Assembly: GCA_963573385.1 (NCBI GenBank)
Contig: CAUYLG010022311.1
Span: forward strand, 1-64,000
From: Cacajao melanocephalus
Taxonomy: Eukaryota; Chordata; Mammalia; Primates; Pitheciidae
DNA: 64,000 nt
Reading direction: 5' to 3'
The translations under genes and the position numbers were made by a program. The notes beneath the pieces were generated by a model. That model worked only from the letters and a program-made list of their open reading frames with translations. It was not told the DNA's origin and searched no databases. Shown one piece after another: positions 40,760-55,923 of the stretch. Within the stretch, counting starts at the first letter, position 1. Every line of letters starts with the position of its first letter.

Positions 40760-41504
40760 ATTACTGACTACCTCAGTGTAGAAACCCTCATTCTTTTCCC
40801 CAGACCTATCCTTGTTATCCAATGTGCCTCTGCTTCCCTGGGTTTGGGGTAAACTGGAAGGAGAGAATTTCTGAGTTCTCTTACTTATTTTGTCCCATAA
40901 ATTCTCCCCCAAATTTGTGGTTGGGGACCCCCACCCTGGGCTACCCTGTCCTGCCTCATACTAATATCACGAGTTAGGGCTGTCATTGGAAAGTCTGTCA
41001 GCCCAGGCTATAGGATTCTAGTTCAGCCTACGATTTCCTAGGGAAATCACCAGGTTCCAAAGGCTGGTTTTTAAACCTGGAATATCCATTTCCTAATGTA
41101 GTTTGAACTTGCTCTAGACAGAGCACTCAGCCCTAGTGAGAAAACCAATGAGGTGCAGAAGGTATTCTGTGCCCACAGTTTTTCCCTGCCTTCTGGACCC
41201 TCAGCCCCTAGAGATGGGCTCCTTGAGATTGCCCATGCAACAACACAGCCATGAGACATTCAGCACACCACCTCTTCCTGTTTTCTGAACCTCTATATGG
41301 ATTCTGTTCTAAAACTTCTTCACATCTCTCTCCATCCTGCTCCCATCTCCATCCCTCATGCTTCTTGGGAGTCTGAAGCTCAGATTCACATTTTCACATT
41401 TTTTCGTATAAACACTGGGGGATAAGAATGGATGAGATGTATGTGTCTGTGTGAGTATGGTTTCTCAACCTGGACTGTGAGGGCTAATAAATTCACCAAT
41501 AAAT

Positions 41505-41521
41505 CACACACACACACACAC
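41505..41521. repeat. (CA)n microsatellite
   Basis: About 8 CA units. Confidence 0.9.
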
Positions 41522-42388
41522 TGTCCAGCACCCTCATCGGTTCTCTGGTTTAGGTCCAGATCTGATGGGAATGGTTAAGAAGGGGATGGTGGGGGCTCCT
41601 GAAGCATTTGCCCTTTCTTGCCTTTTGTACCTTCTTTCCATTGGCAATTCAAAACAGGCTAACATACAGAGGGCTAGCACCCTAATTCGATGTGGACTCA
41701 GTCACTCAGACCGAGCTCTCAGGCTGCAGCTTTTCCTAGCTCGGCAAATTGCTTCTTAGAATCTTTGCCTTGATTTCTGTCATTTGAGCCCAGGGATCTA
41801 CCCACTTACTGAAAAAATCTGAGATGCAAGTAATTTTCAGGAGTTCCCTATTTAAAAGCATCCATGAAACAGTTCCTTTATGCCTTCTGTTTAGGATTTC
41901 CAGAATTAGGAAGGGAAACCAGGCTCGTGCCTTGGATCCAAAAGCAGCAAAAATACTACACTTGCCAAAAGCAAACTGAGGAATGAGCATTGACCAGTCC
42001 TAGTATGCAGTCAGGATGTGGACTTTTGGTAAGTTAGCCCTTACCATTTAGTGCTTACTGAGTGCCAACAACGCACTTACAAAAATAAGGGAGACAAGAG
42101 TTTACAGACTAATATCCTAAACTGGAAGGTACAGATAAGACATATCTCCTAGAGTTGAGAATGTGTCCCTGGATAAACATTTCAAGAAGAAGCAGAAAGA
42201 AAGAGAGATCATGATCCCTGTCTTTTTAGGATTCCAACACAAAATGGAAGGGAGCCCTCTGTGGTGTGATATTACAAAGGATTTTTCTTGTCTTTCTTTA
42301 AAAAAAAAAAAAAAGCATTCCTTATTGGCTTGCTACCAGCAATTGAACTGTATTCTTTATATAGCTAGAGCTGTTTGTGTCTTCTTAA

Positions 42389-42394
42389 AATAAA
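42389..42394 (+). terminator. NHSL2: Inferred NHSL2 distal poly(A) signal
   Basis: AATAAA, then U-rich ctttttctg, a likely cleavage region near 42,405-42,412, and a downstream ttttctgtttcac stretch. It is the last good signal before the repeat-dense intergenic region. Confidence 0.6.
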
Positions 42395-42410
42395 CTTTTT
42401 CTGTTAAAAT

Positions 42411-43264
42411 CATTTTCTGTTTCACCCTCTGGTTTTCACTGTAGCAATGATACCTTTATTCAGACACTTAGCCCAGTTTGTGAGCATGTTTTACCATCCA
42501 CACGAGTATGGGGCCCACACACATTGGATTTGATGCTCATGAACCTCTGAGAGCTCAAAACAGATACGTGCCACACAGTATCTTGTAGAAACCTGGCCCA
42601 CTGAGCCGTGGCCCTAAAGGCAGGTAACCCATGTTCTGGGACTTCATTTCAGGGATTCGAGTCCAGCTGTCCATGGAGCCAACAAGGGGGAGTGGGCAGC
42701 CATCACCAGGCCCCTGAGGGTAGGAGGCAGCCTTAGCAACTGTCCCCAGGGCACAAACTCCCTTGGTGTTCTCTAGCTCAATAAAGCCACCCAGCAAGGC
42801 AGACCAGAACGAGTCTGGGCTGGGAGCAAAACATCCCAGACCAAATGTAGTCTAGATCACTTCCATCCCTCAAAAAGGGTATGGTCTCATCATTCAGATG
42901 GTGACAGCCATATTTGAGAGTCAAATCTCATCAAAAGAAGAAAGGAATTTTGTTCTCTGTTCCTAACTGTCCCAGGCCTCTAAGGCTGAGACCCTCGTAG
43001 CCAGCATCCCTGTCTCCCCAGGCCCGTGACACTACCAGCCTGCCCTTCCAAAAGACACACCAGAACTGGAAATAGCCAGAAAACCTACAAGGGAAGGGAG
43101 AGGTGCCAGGGCCACCCTCAGACAATAGGAGGTATTTGAATTGGAGATAAAGGTCAGAAAAGGAAGCTAGCTCAAGGTGGGCCTCATGGCAAGCAGTCCC
43201 TTGGTAAAACGCTGAAATTCAGGGTCTGGTGTTCACTCCAGCAGCCTCAGAACTCCTTTGTACC
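42411..43264. other. Intergenic, no feature seen
   Basis: Unique-looking sequence; no exon or repeat recognised. Confidence 0.5.
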
Positions 43265-43560
43265 TGTCTTAGTTCATTTTCTGCTGCTATAACAGAATAC
43301 CATAGACTGAGTAATTAATAAAGAAAAGAAATCCACTTATTTCTTACAGTTCTGGAGGCTGAAAAGTCCAAGGACATGTTGCTGGCATCTGGAGAGGGCC
43401 TTCTTACTGAGTCATAACAGGGTGGGGGACATCGCATGGCAAAAGAGCAAGAGCATGCCATCCTAGGTCTTTCTTCCTCTTATAAAGCCACCAGTCCCAT
43501 CATGCCCCACCCCATGACCAACACACAAATTTTGAAGGACACATTCAAACTGCAGCAGTG
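43265..43560 (-). mobile_element. MaLR-type LTR (MST/MLT1-like), antisense
   Basis: tgtcttagttcattttctgctgctataac ... gactgagtaatt ... cagttctggaggctg is the reverse form of a MaLR LTR. A second, similar copy starts at 45,611. Confidence 0.6.
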
Positions 43561-44026
43561 CCACAGCACCATAAGTTGATGAAGCTTTTAAGGGTTGAAC
43601 TAACCAGACTCACAAAAGACATGTAAAAGGCAGGTCATGGTATATTAATTAACAGAAGAGAGAGTACACCTCTCAAACAAGGTCATAAACAGGAGGGCTA
43701 CAGGCTGAGTTGAACTCATATAACATGGTCTAGAGTACTCAGTGCTGTCAATCTTTAAAAATTTCAATGGAGCACAGTCTCTCCAATTTACCTCCCACCA
43801 CTCCCTGTTGCATCAAACCCAACCAGCTTCATTCTCTTATATTATCTGTGAGGTCCCTGAAGGCATTTGAGTTTTTGACCCTTACATTAAGTTGTTGTTA
43901 CAGGTTGAAGTCTCTAGGAAGCACACTCTTAGATGGAGTTTAATGTGTGGGATGTTTACTAGGAAATGCCCTAGGGATCAACAGCTGCAGAAGAGAAAGG
44001 AAGGAAACAAGATTATACAGGAGGCA
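43561..44026. other. Intergenic, no feature seen
   Basis: Possibly the diverged continuation of the MaLR element; nothing definite. Confidence 0.4.
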
Positions 44027-44313
44027 GCTGGGTGCCGTGGCTCACGCCTGTAATCCCAGCACCTTGAGAGGCCAAGACAGGGGGAATCACTTGAGGTCAG
44101 GAGTTCAAGACCAGACTGGGCAACATGACGAAACCCCATATCTACTAAAACTACAAAAACTAGCCGGGTGTGGTGGTGTGCACCTGTAGTCCCAGCTACT
44201 CAAGAGGCTGACGAACAAGAACCGAACCTGGGAGGCAGAGGTTGCAGTGAACCAAGATTATACCACTGCACTCAGGCCTAGGTGACTCAGCAACACTCCA
44301 TTAAAAAAAAAAA
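44027..44313 (+). mobile_element. Alu (old, diverged)
   Basis: gctgggtgccgtggctcacg ... gtggtgtgcacctgtagtcc ... A11 tail. A gap in the right arm (ggctgacgaacaagaaccg). Confidence 0.92.
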
Positions 44314-44700
44314 TTAGGAGGAGAAAAGAGCAGCAATGCAGGTGTGGCAAAGTTTCCGCTCACTCAATGGCTGGCTCTGGCATTCACATGACATGTCCGT
44401 TGTTCTGCTTTGGGCCAAAGGACAGGCCTTCATGCCCCTTCTTCAATAAGTCATTGGCTCTGGGCCACACCATGAAGGGCTTGACCTTGGGTGAGATGCC
44501 TGTCTCAAGCTGAGGCAACCCCTGAAGGAGCTGATAGCTGAAGAAAGCTTTTTGCTGACAGCACTTTCAGCAGCTGGGAGTAAATCCTCCCTTGAAGGGG
44601 AATCTCAGTGACACAGTTCTGTGTCCATCACAGGTGTCTTTCTCCCATGAATAGTGCAGGCTAAACACTTAAAAATTCTTATTCTGATTCTACCCCCACC
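44314..44700. other. Intergenic spacer between inverted Alus
   Basis: No repeat recognised; unique-looking. Confidence 0.5.
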
Positions 44701-45610
<910 letters not shown>

Positions 45611-47600
45611 TCTTAGGCCATTTTATGTTGATAGAATATTTGAGACTGGGTAATTTATTAAGAAAAGAGGTTTCTTTAGCTCATGATTCTGCAGGCTGAG
45701 AAATTCAAGGGCATGGCCTTGGCTTCTAGCAAGGGCTTTTGTGCTGTGTCACAACATGGTGAAGAAGGTCCAAGGGGAAGTGGATACCTGCAAAGAAGAG
45801 AAAACCTAAGGGGCATCCTGGCTTTATAACAACCCACTGTCACAAGAAATGATCCATTCCTGAGAGAACTCATCCAGTCTCACCAGAGTGAGAACTTACT
45901 AGCACCAAATCAGCACCAAGCCATTCATGATGGAGCTGCTCCCATAACCCAAACACCTCCCACTAGCCCCACCTCCCAACATTTTGAGATCAAATTTCAA
46001 TATGAGTTTTGGTGTAGACAAACAAACCACATCGAAAACATAATATTCCAACCCTGGGGCCCCTAAAACTAGAGTCCTTCTCACATACAACCATGACTAT
46101 CCCAATAGTCCCAAAAGTCTTAACTTGTTCCAGCACCAATGTAAAAGTCTAGTCTCATGTGAGACTCAAGGCAAGTTCCTAACAGCTATAAGTCCATAAA
46201 ATAAAAAATCAAGTTATTTACTTGCAAGATACAATGGTTGTACAAGCATTTGGCAAACACCCCCATTCCAAAAGAGAGAAATTGGGCCCAAAATGGGGTA
46301 ACGGGCCCGTACAAGTTCAAAATCCAGCAGGGCAGGCATTAAATCTTAAAGCTCCAAACTAATCTTTTACTCCGTGTGCCACTTCCTAGGCACACTGGTG
46401 CAAGAGGTGGGCTCCCAAGGCCTCAAGCAGCCCTGCCCATGTGGCTGCTCTCACAGGTTGGAGTTGAATGCCTGTGGCCTTTCCAGGCTGAGGTTGCACA
46501 CTGCTAGTGGGTCGATAATTCTGGGGTCCCCATGGCAGCCCTAATCCCATGGCTCCACTAGGCATTGCCTCATGGGCACTTTCTGTGGGGGTTCTGCCCC
46601 TGCAGTAGGCTTCTGCCTGGGCACCCAGGCTTTCCAATATATCCTCTGAAATCTAGGTGGAAGCTGCCAAGTCTCCATGGCTCTTGAATTCTGTGCCCTC
46701 ACAGACTTAACACCACATGGAAACCACCAAGGCTTATGGCTTGTACTCTCTGAAGTGATGGCCCAAGCACTACCTGGGGTCACTGAACCTCAGGCAGAGT
46801 CAGAAACAACGTAGCAGGGATGTGAGGAGCAGGGTCCTGAGGTGGAGCAGGAAAGCAGTGTTCAGGCCTTATGCCAGAAACCATGCTGCCCTCCTAGGTC
46901 TCCGGGCCTGTGATGGGAAGAACAGCCTCGGATTTCTTAAATGCCTTCAGGGTCTTTTTCCCCATTGTCTTGACTTTAGCTCCTGGTTCCTTTGGTTTTC
47001 TCTCCTGAAAATGCTCTTTTCTTCTATGCCACTTGGCCAGGCTATGCATTTTTCAAATTTTTCTGCTGTGTTTCCACAGAAATTCACCATAAGCAGTTGG
47101 AAGTAACCATGCAGCAGCCTGACCACTTTGCTGCTTAGGAATTTCTTCCAGTGGGTATGCTATTAAATTCTGTCTGAGATGGAGCAGGGATCCCCTGTCC
47201 CTGCTAGTTCAATTCTGTAATAAGCCTTCCACAGAGCCTTTGGGCATGGATGTAGTTCATCCAAGTTCTGTGTGAATTTATGACAAAGATGACCTTTACT
47301 CCAGTTTCCAATATGTTGTTCCTCATTTCCACCTGGAACCTCACCAGAATGGCCTTTACTGTCCATATTTCTATCAACATTCTGGTCGAGACCATTTAAC
47401 CAATTACTGAGGAATTCCAGACCCATAGTCATCTTGTCTAATAGGTCCTCACCAGAATCTAGGCTTTTTCTAACCTGCGCTTCCAAATTCTTCCAACCTC
47501 TGCCGATTACCCATTTCCCAAGCTGCTTCTACACTTTAGGGCATTTCTTATCAGCAACACTCTACTTCTCAGTATCAATTTTATCAACCCAAAAGTCCAT
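45611..47600 (-). mobile_element. MaLR element: LTR plus internal remnant, antisense
   Basis: 45,611-46,060 reads as a reverse MaLR LTR (gtcttaggccattttatgttg ... gagactgggtaatttatta ... gattctgcaggctgag). 46,060-47,600 reads as a reverse THE1/MST-type internal region (ttctgcccctgcagtaggct; atatcctctgaaatctaggt; taacaccacatggaaaccac). A 107-codon - strand frame at 47,486-47,163 is a gag-like remnant, truncated and not functional. No intact retroviral gene is present. Confidence 0.65.
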
Positions 47601-47796
47601 CGAGAGCAGAATAAATAAATTGTGGCATACTATACAGAAATGACAAACTACAGCCACACACAACATGTATGAATCATGCAAATATGAAGTTGAGTGAAAG
47701 AAGAAAGACACAAAGGAATACATACAGTGTGATTCCATTTATATAAAGTTCAAAAACAAGCAAAACTAAATTATTGTTTAGGAATGCACATACAGA

Positions 47797-47930
47797 TAAG
47801 TGCAGTGGCTCTGCCTGTAATCCTAGCACTTTGGGAGGCTGAGGCAGGTGGGTCACTTGAGCCCAGGAGTTCAAGACCAATCCAGGCAATATGGCAAGAC
47901 CCCCATCTCTACCAAGAAAAATACATTATT
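47797..47930 (+). mobile_element. Alu left-arm fragment
   Basis: gtggctctgcctgtaatcct ... gcccaggagttcaagaccaa ... accaagaaaaatac; only one arm is present. Confidence 0.8.
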
Positions 47931-48052
47931 TAATACATTTTAAAAAGTGAATGCACATGTAGATGATAAAACTATAAAGAAATGCAGGCCTGGCACTGTG
48001 GCTCAGACCTGTAATCCCAGCACATTAGGAGGCCAAAGCAGGAGGATCACAT

Positions 48053-48645
48053 TGAGGCAGAATAGGGTCTGGAGGCAGTGAACCTAAGGCCGTTTCACAT
48101 TGACTTCCTAGAACTAAATTGAAAGGAACACCCTAACTTTCCACACCTAAGTAACAAAAGGACTAGAGGCTACTCCCTTTGCAAACCTCCACTGTTTCTG
48201 TAGATGGGAAATTGAAAGTACCTCTGATTGGTTGCTTTTTGCAACCAATCACATTTGCATAGCAGTATAACTTTGTAACTTTACTTCAGCCTCTGATTGG
48301 TTGCTATCTACAACCAATCAGACTGATTGCGGGCCAAGTGTTCATTTGCATAGATGTGCAACTTCGTAACTTCACATCAGTCTCTGATTGCAGGCCACCA
48401 CTTGGTTTACATGGGGTGAACACCAAGTGGCCAGTGGGAAACCTGTAGGGGGTGTTTGGACCCCAGAAGATTCTGTATCCCGGGCCCTTGGGTGGCTGCT
48501 CAGGCCTGCTGCCACCCTGTTGGAAACTTTTGTTTCCAACAAATCTCTTGCTTTTGTTGCTTCATTCTTTCCTTGCTTTGTTTGTACATTTTGTGCAATT
48601 CTTTGTTCAAAACGCCAAGAACCTGGACATCCTCCACAGGTAACA
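48053..48645 (+). mobile_element. ERV solo LTR (ERV1-like), copy 1
   Basis: TG at the left end (tgaggcagaatagggtctgg) and CA at the right end (cacaggtaaca), inserted in an Alu. The interior has repeated CCAAT and octamer motifs and a typical 3' part (tctcttgcttttgttgcttc ... gccaagaacctggac). A second member of the family in reverse orientation is at 62,908-63,439. The family name was not recalled with certainty. Confidence 0.8.
48226..48351 (+). promoter_or_regulatory. CCAAT palindromes plus POU octamers in LTR
   Basis: GATTGGTTGC-TTTTT-GCAACCAATC (48,226-48,250) is a perfect 10-bp inverted repeat made of two CCAAT boxes. A weaker copy follows at 48,295-48,319. ATTTGCAT octamers follow each (48,253-48,260; 48,344-48,351). 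The layout is that of an LTR U3 enhancer; activity is inferred. Confidence 0.65.
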
Positions 48646-48725
48646 ACTGGAGCCCAGGAGTTTAAGACCAGCCTGGGCAACATGGCAAGACCCTGTCTCT
48701 ACAAAAAGTTAAAAAAAAAAAAAAA

Positions 48726-50459
<1,734 letters not shown>

Positions 50460-50973
50460 ATAGTTAATTTTAGGTGTCAACTTTACTGGACTAAAGAATA
50501 CCTAGAGAACTGATAATGCATTACTTCTGGGTGTGTCTATGAGGGTGTTTCCAGAGGAGATTGGTATGTAAATTGGTGGACTGAATGGGGAAGAGCTGCC
50601 CCCACTGTGGGCAGACACCACTGGTCCCAGATAAAACAACAACAACAACAACAAAAAAAAAAAAAGCAGAGAAAGGGCGACTCTCCCTCTCTGTCCTGGA
50701 GCTGGAACACTCTTCTCCTATGCTTGGACATCAGAACTCCAGGCTCTCTGGTTTTTGGACTCCAGAACTTGTATGAAAGACTCCCTGGTTCTCCAGCCTT
50801 TGACCTTGAACTGAGAGTTACATCATTGGCGTCCCTGGTTCTGAGGCCTTCAGACTTGAACTGAGCCATGCATGCTACCAGCATTCCAGGGTCTCCAACT
50901 TGCAGACAGCCTGTCATAAGACTTCTTATCCTTCATAATCACATGAACCAATTCTCCTAATAAATCCCCTCCC

Positions 50974-51012
<39 letters not shown>

Positions 51013-51072
51013 CATCCATCCATCCATCAATCTCCTATTGGTTCTGTCTCTCTGGAGAACATCAATACACCA
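50460..51072 (+). mobile_element. LTR-like (MaLR-type) element with (TATC)n
   Basis: Starts tagttaattttaggtgtcaactttactgg and ends ctctggagaacatcaatacac, with a repetitive middle (ctccctggttctccagcctt ... ccctggttctgaggccttca). The class is guessed from the ends and length. Confidence 0.45.
50973..51029. repeat. (TATC)n / (CATC)n microsatellite
   Basis: About 10 TATC units, then 4 CATC units; likely polymorphic. Confidence 0.95.
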
Positions 51073-51219
51073 CCCTAGCCCAAGCCACTGTTCTCTCACT
51101 GTTCTCTCTGCCTGGGATTGGTGCAGTAATCTCCTCACTGATCTCCCACCTTTGTTCTTGCTTCACTCCAATCTATTCTCCACATGGCATCTAGAATAGT
51201 TTTTTAAAACTCAAATCAA

Positions 51220-51521
51220 GATGGGAATGGTGGCTCATGCCTACCATCCCAGCATTTTGAGAGGCCAAGGAAGGAGGATTGCTTGAGCCCAGCAGTTCAA
51301 CATCAGCCCGGGCAACAAAGTGAGACTTCCCCCGATCTCTACAAAAAGTAAAACAAAAAACTAGCCAGTCATGGTGGCAAATGCCTGTAGTCCCAGCTAC
51401 TTGGGAAGCTGAGGTGGGAGGAACGCTTGAGCCCAAGAGCTCAAGGGTGCAATGAACTGTGTTCATGCCACCGCACTCCAGCCTGGGTGACCAAGCAAGA
51501 CCCTCAATAAATAAATAAATA
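51220..51521 (+). mobile_element. Alu (J type)
   Basis: Diverged dimer (gggaatggtggctcatgcct ... cctgggtgaccaagcaagac) with an (AATA)n tail. Confidence 0.9.
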
Positions 51522-51544
51522 GAAATCAGATCATGTCAGTACAA

Positions 51545-52012
51545 CCCTCCCATGGCTTTTCTTTCCTCATAGAATAGAATCCAAGCTCCTTACCGTGGTA
51601 ACTCTGCCTCACTCCCTGCTGGACTTCTTTCTATTCCTTGAAAACAATAAATTCTTTCTTTCCTCAGGGTTTTTGCACTTTCTGTCCCCCTACCTGGAAC
51701 ACTCTCTCTTGAGGCTCCCTTGGGTTTCCACTCAAAAGTCACCCCGGAGGGAGCTTCTGTGATTAACCCATCTGAAGTAGCCTCCCGCTCCAAGTTCCTA
51801 TCCCTCATATCACCGTTAACTCCCTGCACAGCACTCACTACAGTCTGAAGTAATTTGAGGAGTTTATTTGCATAGTGCCTTGTTTTCTGTCTCTTCTAAC
51901 TGGAATATAAACTTCATGTGGGCAGGAATCTGTGTCTCTGGTTCACTGCTGTAACCTCAACACCTAAGTGTCTGATGTATCCAATAAATACTTGTGGAAT
52001 TAATGAATTTAT
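51545..52012 (+). mobile_element. L2 3' end
   Basis: ccaagctccttaccgtggta, cagggtttttgcactttctg, tgggcaggaatctgtgtctc and ccaataaatacttgtggaat are the L2 3' blocks in order. Confidence 0.8.
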
Positions 52013-52127
52013 AATAAAAACTCTGAGAAGATTAGCAGAAAAGAGCCCCTTTTAATCTGGTATTCTTTAAACCTCTTAATAATGTCCTAGGTTTTAGGGG
52101 AAAGTACTTTAGGAATGCTTGCAGAAG

Positions 52128-52128
<1 letters not shown>

Positions 52129-52157
<29 letters not shown>
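52129..52157. repeat. (TG)n microsatellite
   Basis: About 14 units. Confidence 0.95.
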
Positions 52158-52158
<1 letters not shown>

Positions 52159-52199
52159 GCAGTACAATGAAGTCAAGATAACAGAGGTTTCATATTCAG

Positions 52200-52390
52200 A
52201 CACATAGATTATACTCAGACCTTGGTTCTGCCCCTCACTAGCTGTGTGTTTTTTGGTAAGTTAATTTGCTTCTCTGAGCTTCAGTTTTTTCATATTTAAA
52301 TGGAATTGGCAATAAAAGACTTTCAAGGTGGTTTCATTAAAGTAGACAATTAATGCACTTGGTATATTACATGTCACAAAATATCATTCA
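52200..52390 (+). mobile_element. MIR SINE
   Basis: cctcactagctgtgtgtttt, ctctgagcttcagttttttc and atttaaatggaattggcaat follow MIR order. Confidence 0.75.
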
Positions 52391-52545
52391 ATAGTCATTG
52401 ATGGTTTAAAGCCCTGAGGCTGGATGAGTTCACCTGCGGAGTGGGTATAAATAGAGAAGAGAAGAGAAGAGAGCCCAGGATGAGCCCTGGGACTGTCCAA
52501 TGTTTAGACATCAGGTAGGGAAAGATCAATCAAGAAAGGAAACAG

Positions 52546-52848
52546 GGTCAGGCATGGTGGCTCACACCTGTAATGCCAGCATTTTGGGAGGTGGAGGTGG
52601 ATGTATCACCTGAGGTCAGGAGTTCGAGACCATCCTGACCAACATAGTGAAACCCTATCTCTACTAAAAGTCCAAAATTATCGAGGTGTGGTGGCGCATG
52701 TCTGTAATCCCAGCTACTTGGGAAGCTGAAGCAGGAGAATCTCTTGAACCTGAGAGGCAGAGGTTGCAGTGAGCCTAGATTGCACCATTGCACTCCAGAC
52801 TGGGCAACAAGAGTGAAACTCTGTCTCAAAAAAAAAGAAAGAAAGAAA
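52546..52848 (+). mobile_element. Alu
   Basis: Complete Alu; its flanks share aagaaaggaaacagg on both sides. Confidence 0.94.
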
Positions 52849-52860
52849 GAAAGGAAACAG

Positions 52861-53143
52861 GCCCAGCGTGGTGGCTCACCCCTGTAGCGCTAGCATTTTA
52901 GGAGGTTGAAGCAAGAGGCTCATTGAGGCCGGGAGTTAGATACCAGCCTTGGCAACACAGCAAGACCCCATCTCTACAAAAAAGTGGCGCCTACCTGTAG
53001 TCCCAGCTATTCAGAAGGCTGAGGTGGGAGGATCACTTGAGCCCAGGAGTTAGAGGCTGCAGTGAGCTATGATGGTGCCACCGCACTCCAGCCTGGCAAC
53101 ACAGCAAGAACCTGTCCATAAAATAAAAAAGAAAGAAAGAAAA
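52861..53143 (+). mobile_element. Alu (J type, internally deleted)
   Basis: Starts gcccagcgtggtggctcacc. The linker and the start of the right arm are shortened (acaaaaaagtggcgcctacc). Confidence 0.88.
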
Positions 53144-53643
53144 CAGAGTTGTGAACTGCTATGAGAAAGGCTCTAAACTGAGTGTTCCCAAACCTTCCAA
53201 AACATGGAAACTTTTTGTCATGGGACAGCTTGTGCTCAGCAAAACACACAGTAAGTGGAAAAGCAGGCTACAAAATGGTATGCAAAGTAAGATTGCAACC
53301 ATGTACAACTGTGTGCAGAACACGCCTGGCATACATGCTCAGTAAACATTTGTTGAATGGATTAATGAATGAAAAGTAATATACATATGAACAACCACCA
53401 CAAAGGAATAAACAAAAATAACAGTAATTGTTAGTAGTGAGATATGATTAGAGATTGTTTTTCCAAATTTTGTGTCATGTTTTGCTGTCTTTTTCTGATG
53501 GGAATTTGCCAATCTTGTGCATCTGTCTGAGCTGCATTCAGGGATACTGTTCCCGGACTTCCTGTAGGAATCCACTCTGTTTGTTCTCTCCCGCTTGTTT
53601 GGAAATCCTCAACACCATTTCTGGCCTATTTCATTTTAATTCT
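53144..53643. other. Intergenic, no feature placed
   Basis: 53,290-53,470 resembles the unassigned old repeat noted near 2,190 and 16,560. No gene seen. Confidence 0.4.
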
Positions 53644-53910
53644 GGCTGGGTGCAGTGGCTCACGCCTGTAACCCCAGCACTTTGGGGGCCAAGGCAGGAG
53701 GATCACTTGAGCTCAGGAGCTTGAGACCAGCCTGGGCAATATGGTGACACCCTGTTTCTACAAAAAATACAAAAATTAGCTAGTTGTGGTGGTGCACGCC
53801 TGTAGTCCCAGCTATTTGGGATGCTGAGGTGGGAGGATCACTTGAGCCTAGGAGTTCAAGTCCAGCCTGGGTAACACAGTGAGACTCCATCCCTAAGAAA
53901 GAAAAAAAGA
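53644..53910 (+). mobile_element. Alu
   Basis: ggctgggtgcagtggctcac ... cctgggtaacacagtgagac with an A-rich tail. Confidence 0.93.
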
Positions 53911-54307
53911 TGTTCTGTGGAGGGTATTCCTCAAGTTTTCAGATGAATACCGATCCTTTTGGAGGAAACTGCCTTAAAGGAGCAGGAAGAACAATTGCTA
54001 GAGCTCACATAGGGCTGTAAATAGTTCATCTTCCCACCAATAAGAGTCGAAAACCTCCTATCTTACAGGGTATTTATTAGCTTCCTCAGAAGGCCTGAGT
54101 AGTGGGACCAAATTAGACCTGGACTGATGACCATTCTGGGTGCCATCTAACAAAGCTTAAAAATAAGCCTCAAAGGAATCAAACTGTTTCCAAGCAATTT
54201 AACTGCCTCCCAGAAAAAAAGCTCAACAATCTTTAAAGGAAAACAAAAATCTAACACCTACAACATAAAGGTCACAATGTCTGGAATCCAACTGAATATT
54301 AACATTG
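53911..54307. other. Intergenic, no feature placed
   Basis: 54,140-54,300 (gctcaacaatctttaaagga ... acaatgtctggaatccaact) resembles L1-internal sequence; uncertain. Confidence 0.35.
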
Positions 54308-55175
<868 letters not shown>

Positions 55176-55343
55176 TTCAATTAATACAAAAAGTCACGTA
55201 AAGATGCAGGAAAATACAAACCATAAAAGGAGAAAAACCAATTAATAGAAACAGAACTAGATAGATGATATATTTAGTAGACAGGATGTTAAATTTACTA
55301 TTATAAATATTCTCCATATGTTCAAGAAGGTAGAGGAAAGAAC

Positions 55344-55678
55344 TGGGCGCAGTGGCTCGTGCTTTTAATCTCAGTACCTTGGGAGGCTGAAGCAGGTGGA
55401 TCACTTGAGGTCAGGCGTTGGAGACCAGCCTAGCCAACATGATGAGACCCTGTCTCTACTAAAAATATAAAAAATTATCCAGGCGTGGTGGTGCATGCCT
55501 GTAATCCCAGCTACTGGTAGTGGTGGCAGGAGCCTGTAATCCCAGCTACTCGGTGGCTGAGGCAGAAAAATCACTTAACCCAAGAGGAGGAGGTTGCAGT
55601 GAGCCGAGACTGCATCACTGCACTGCAGCCTGGGAGACAGTGAAACTCCATCTCAAACAAACAAACAAACGAAAAACA
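55344..55678 (+). mobile_element. Alu with an internal duplication
   Basis: About 335 bp because cctgtaatcccagctact occurs twice in the right arm (near 55,499 and 55,530). Flanked by aagaaggtagaggaaa duplicates (55,325 and 55,679). Confidence 0.93.
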
Positions 55679-55923
55679 AGAAGGTAGAGGAAAAAATAAG
55701 CTCAATAAGAAGAGAAATAAAAAATACTTTTTAAAGACCCAGATTGAACTCTCTATAAATAACTGAGATGAAAAATATTCTAGATGAAACTAACGCAAAT
55801 TAGATACTGCGAAAGAAAAAAACTGGTCAACTTGAAAGTAGATAAAGACTTCAGAGCAAAAAAAAAAAAAAAAAATCACCAGGAACAAAGAGGGAAACTA
55901 CGTAATGATAAAAGAGTTAGAAC

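Larger units (their letters stand above)
32797..42410 (+). other. NHSL2: Inferred long NHSL2 3' UTR
   Basis: From the stop codon to the poly(A) signal at 42,389-42,394, about 9.6 kb with only one Alu and one Alu monomer, while the 20 kb beyond is packed with them. No open frame has family resemblance or splice support. Earlier AATAAA sequences (for example near 33,459, 34,743 and 35,476) may be used as alternative ends. Sequence supports the extent only indirectly. Confidence 0.6.

Noticed and set aside
32797..42410. Additional coding exons downstream of the NHSL2 stop
   Set aside because: The C-terminus matches the NHS-family end exactly, and no later frame has splice sites plus resemblance.
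47163..47486. Possible gag gene on the - strand
   Set aside because: Only about 107 codons in a decayed MaLR internal region; truncated at both ends and not a functional gene.
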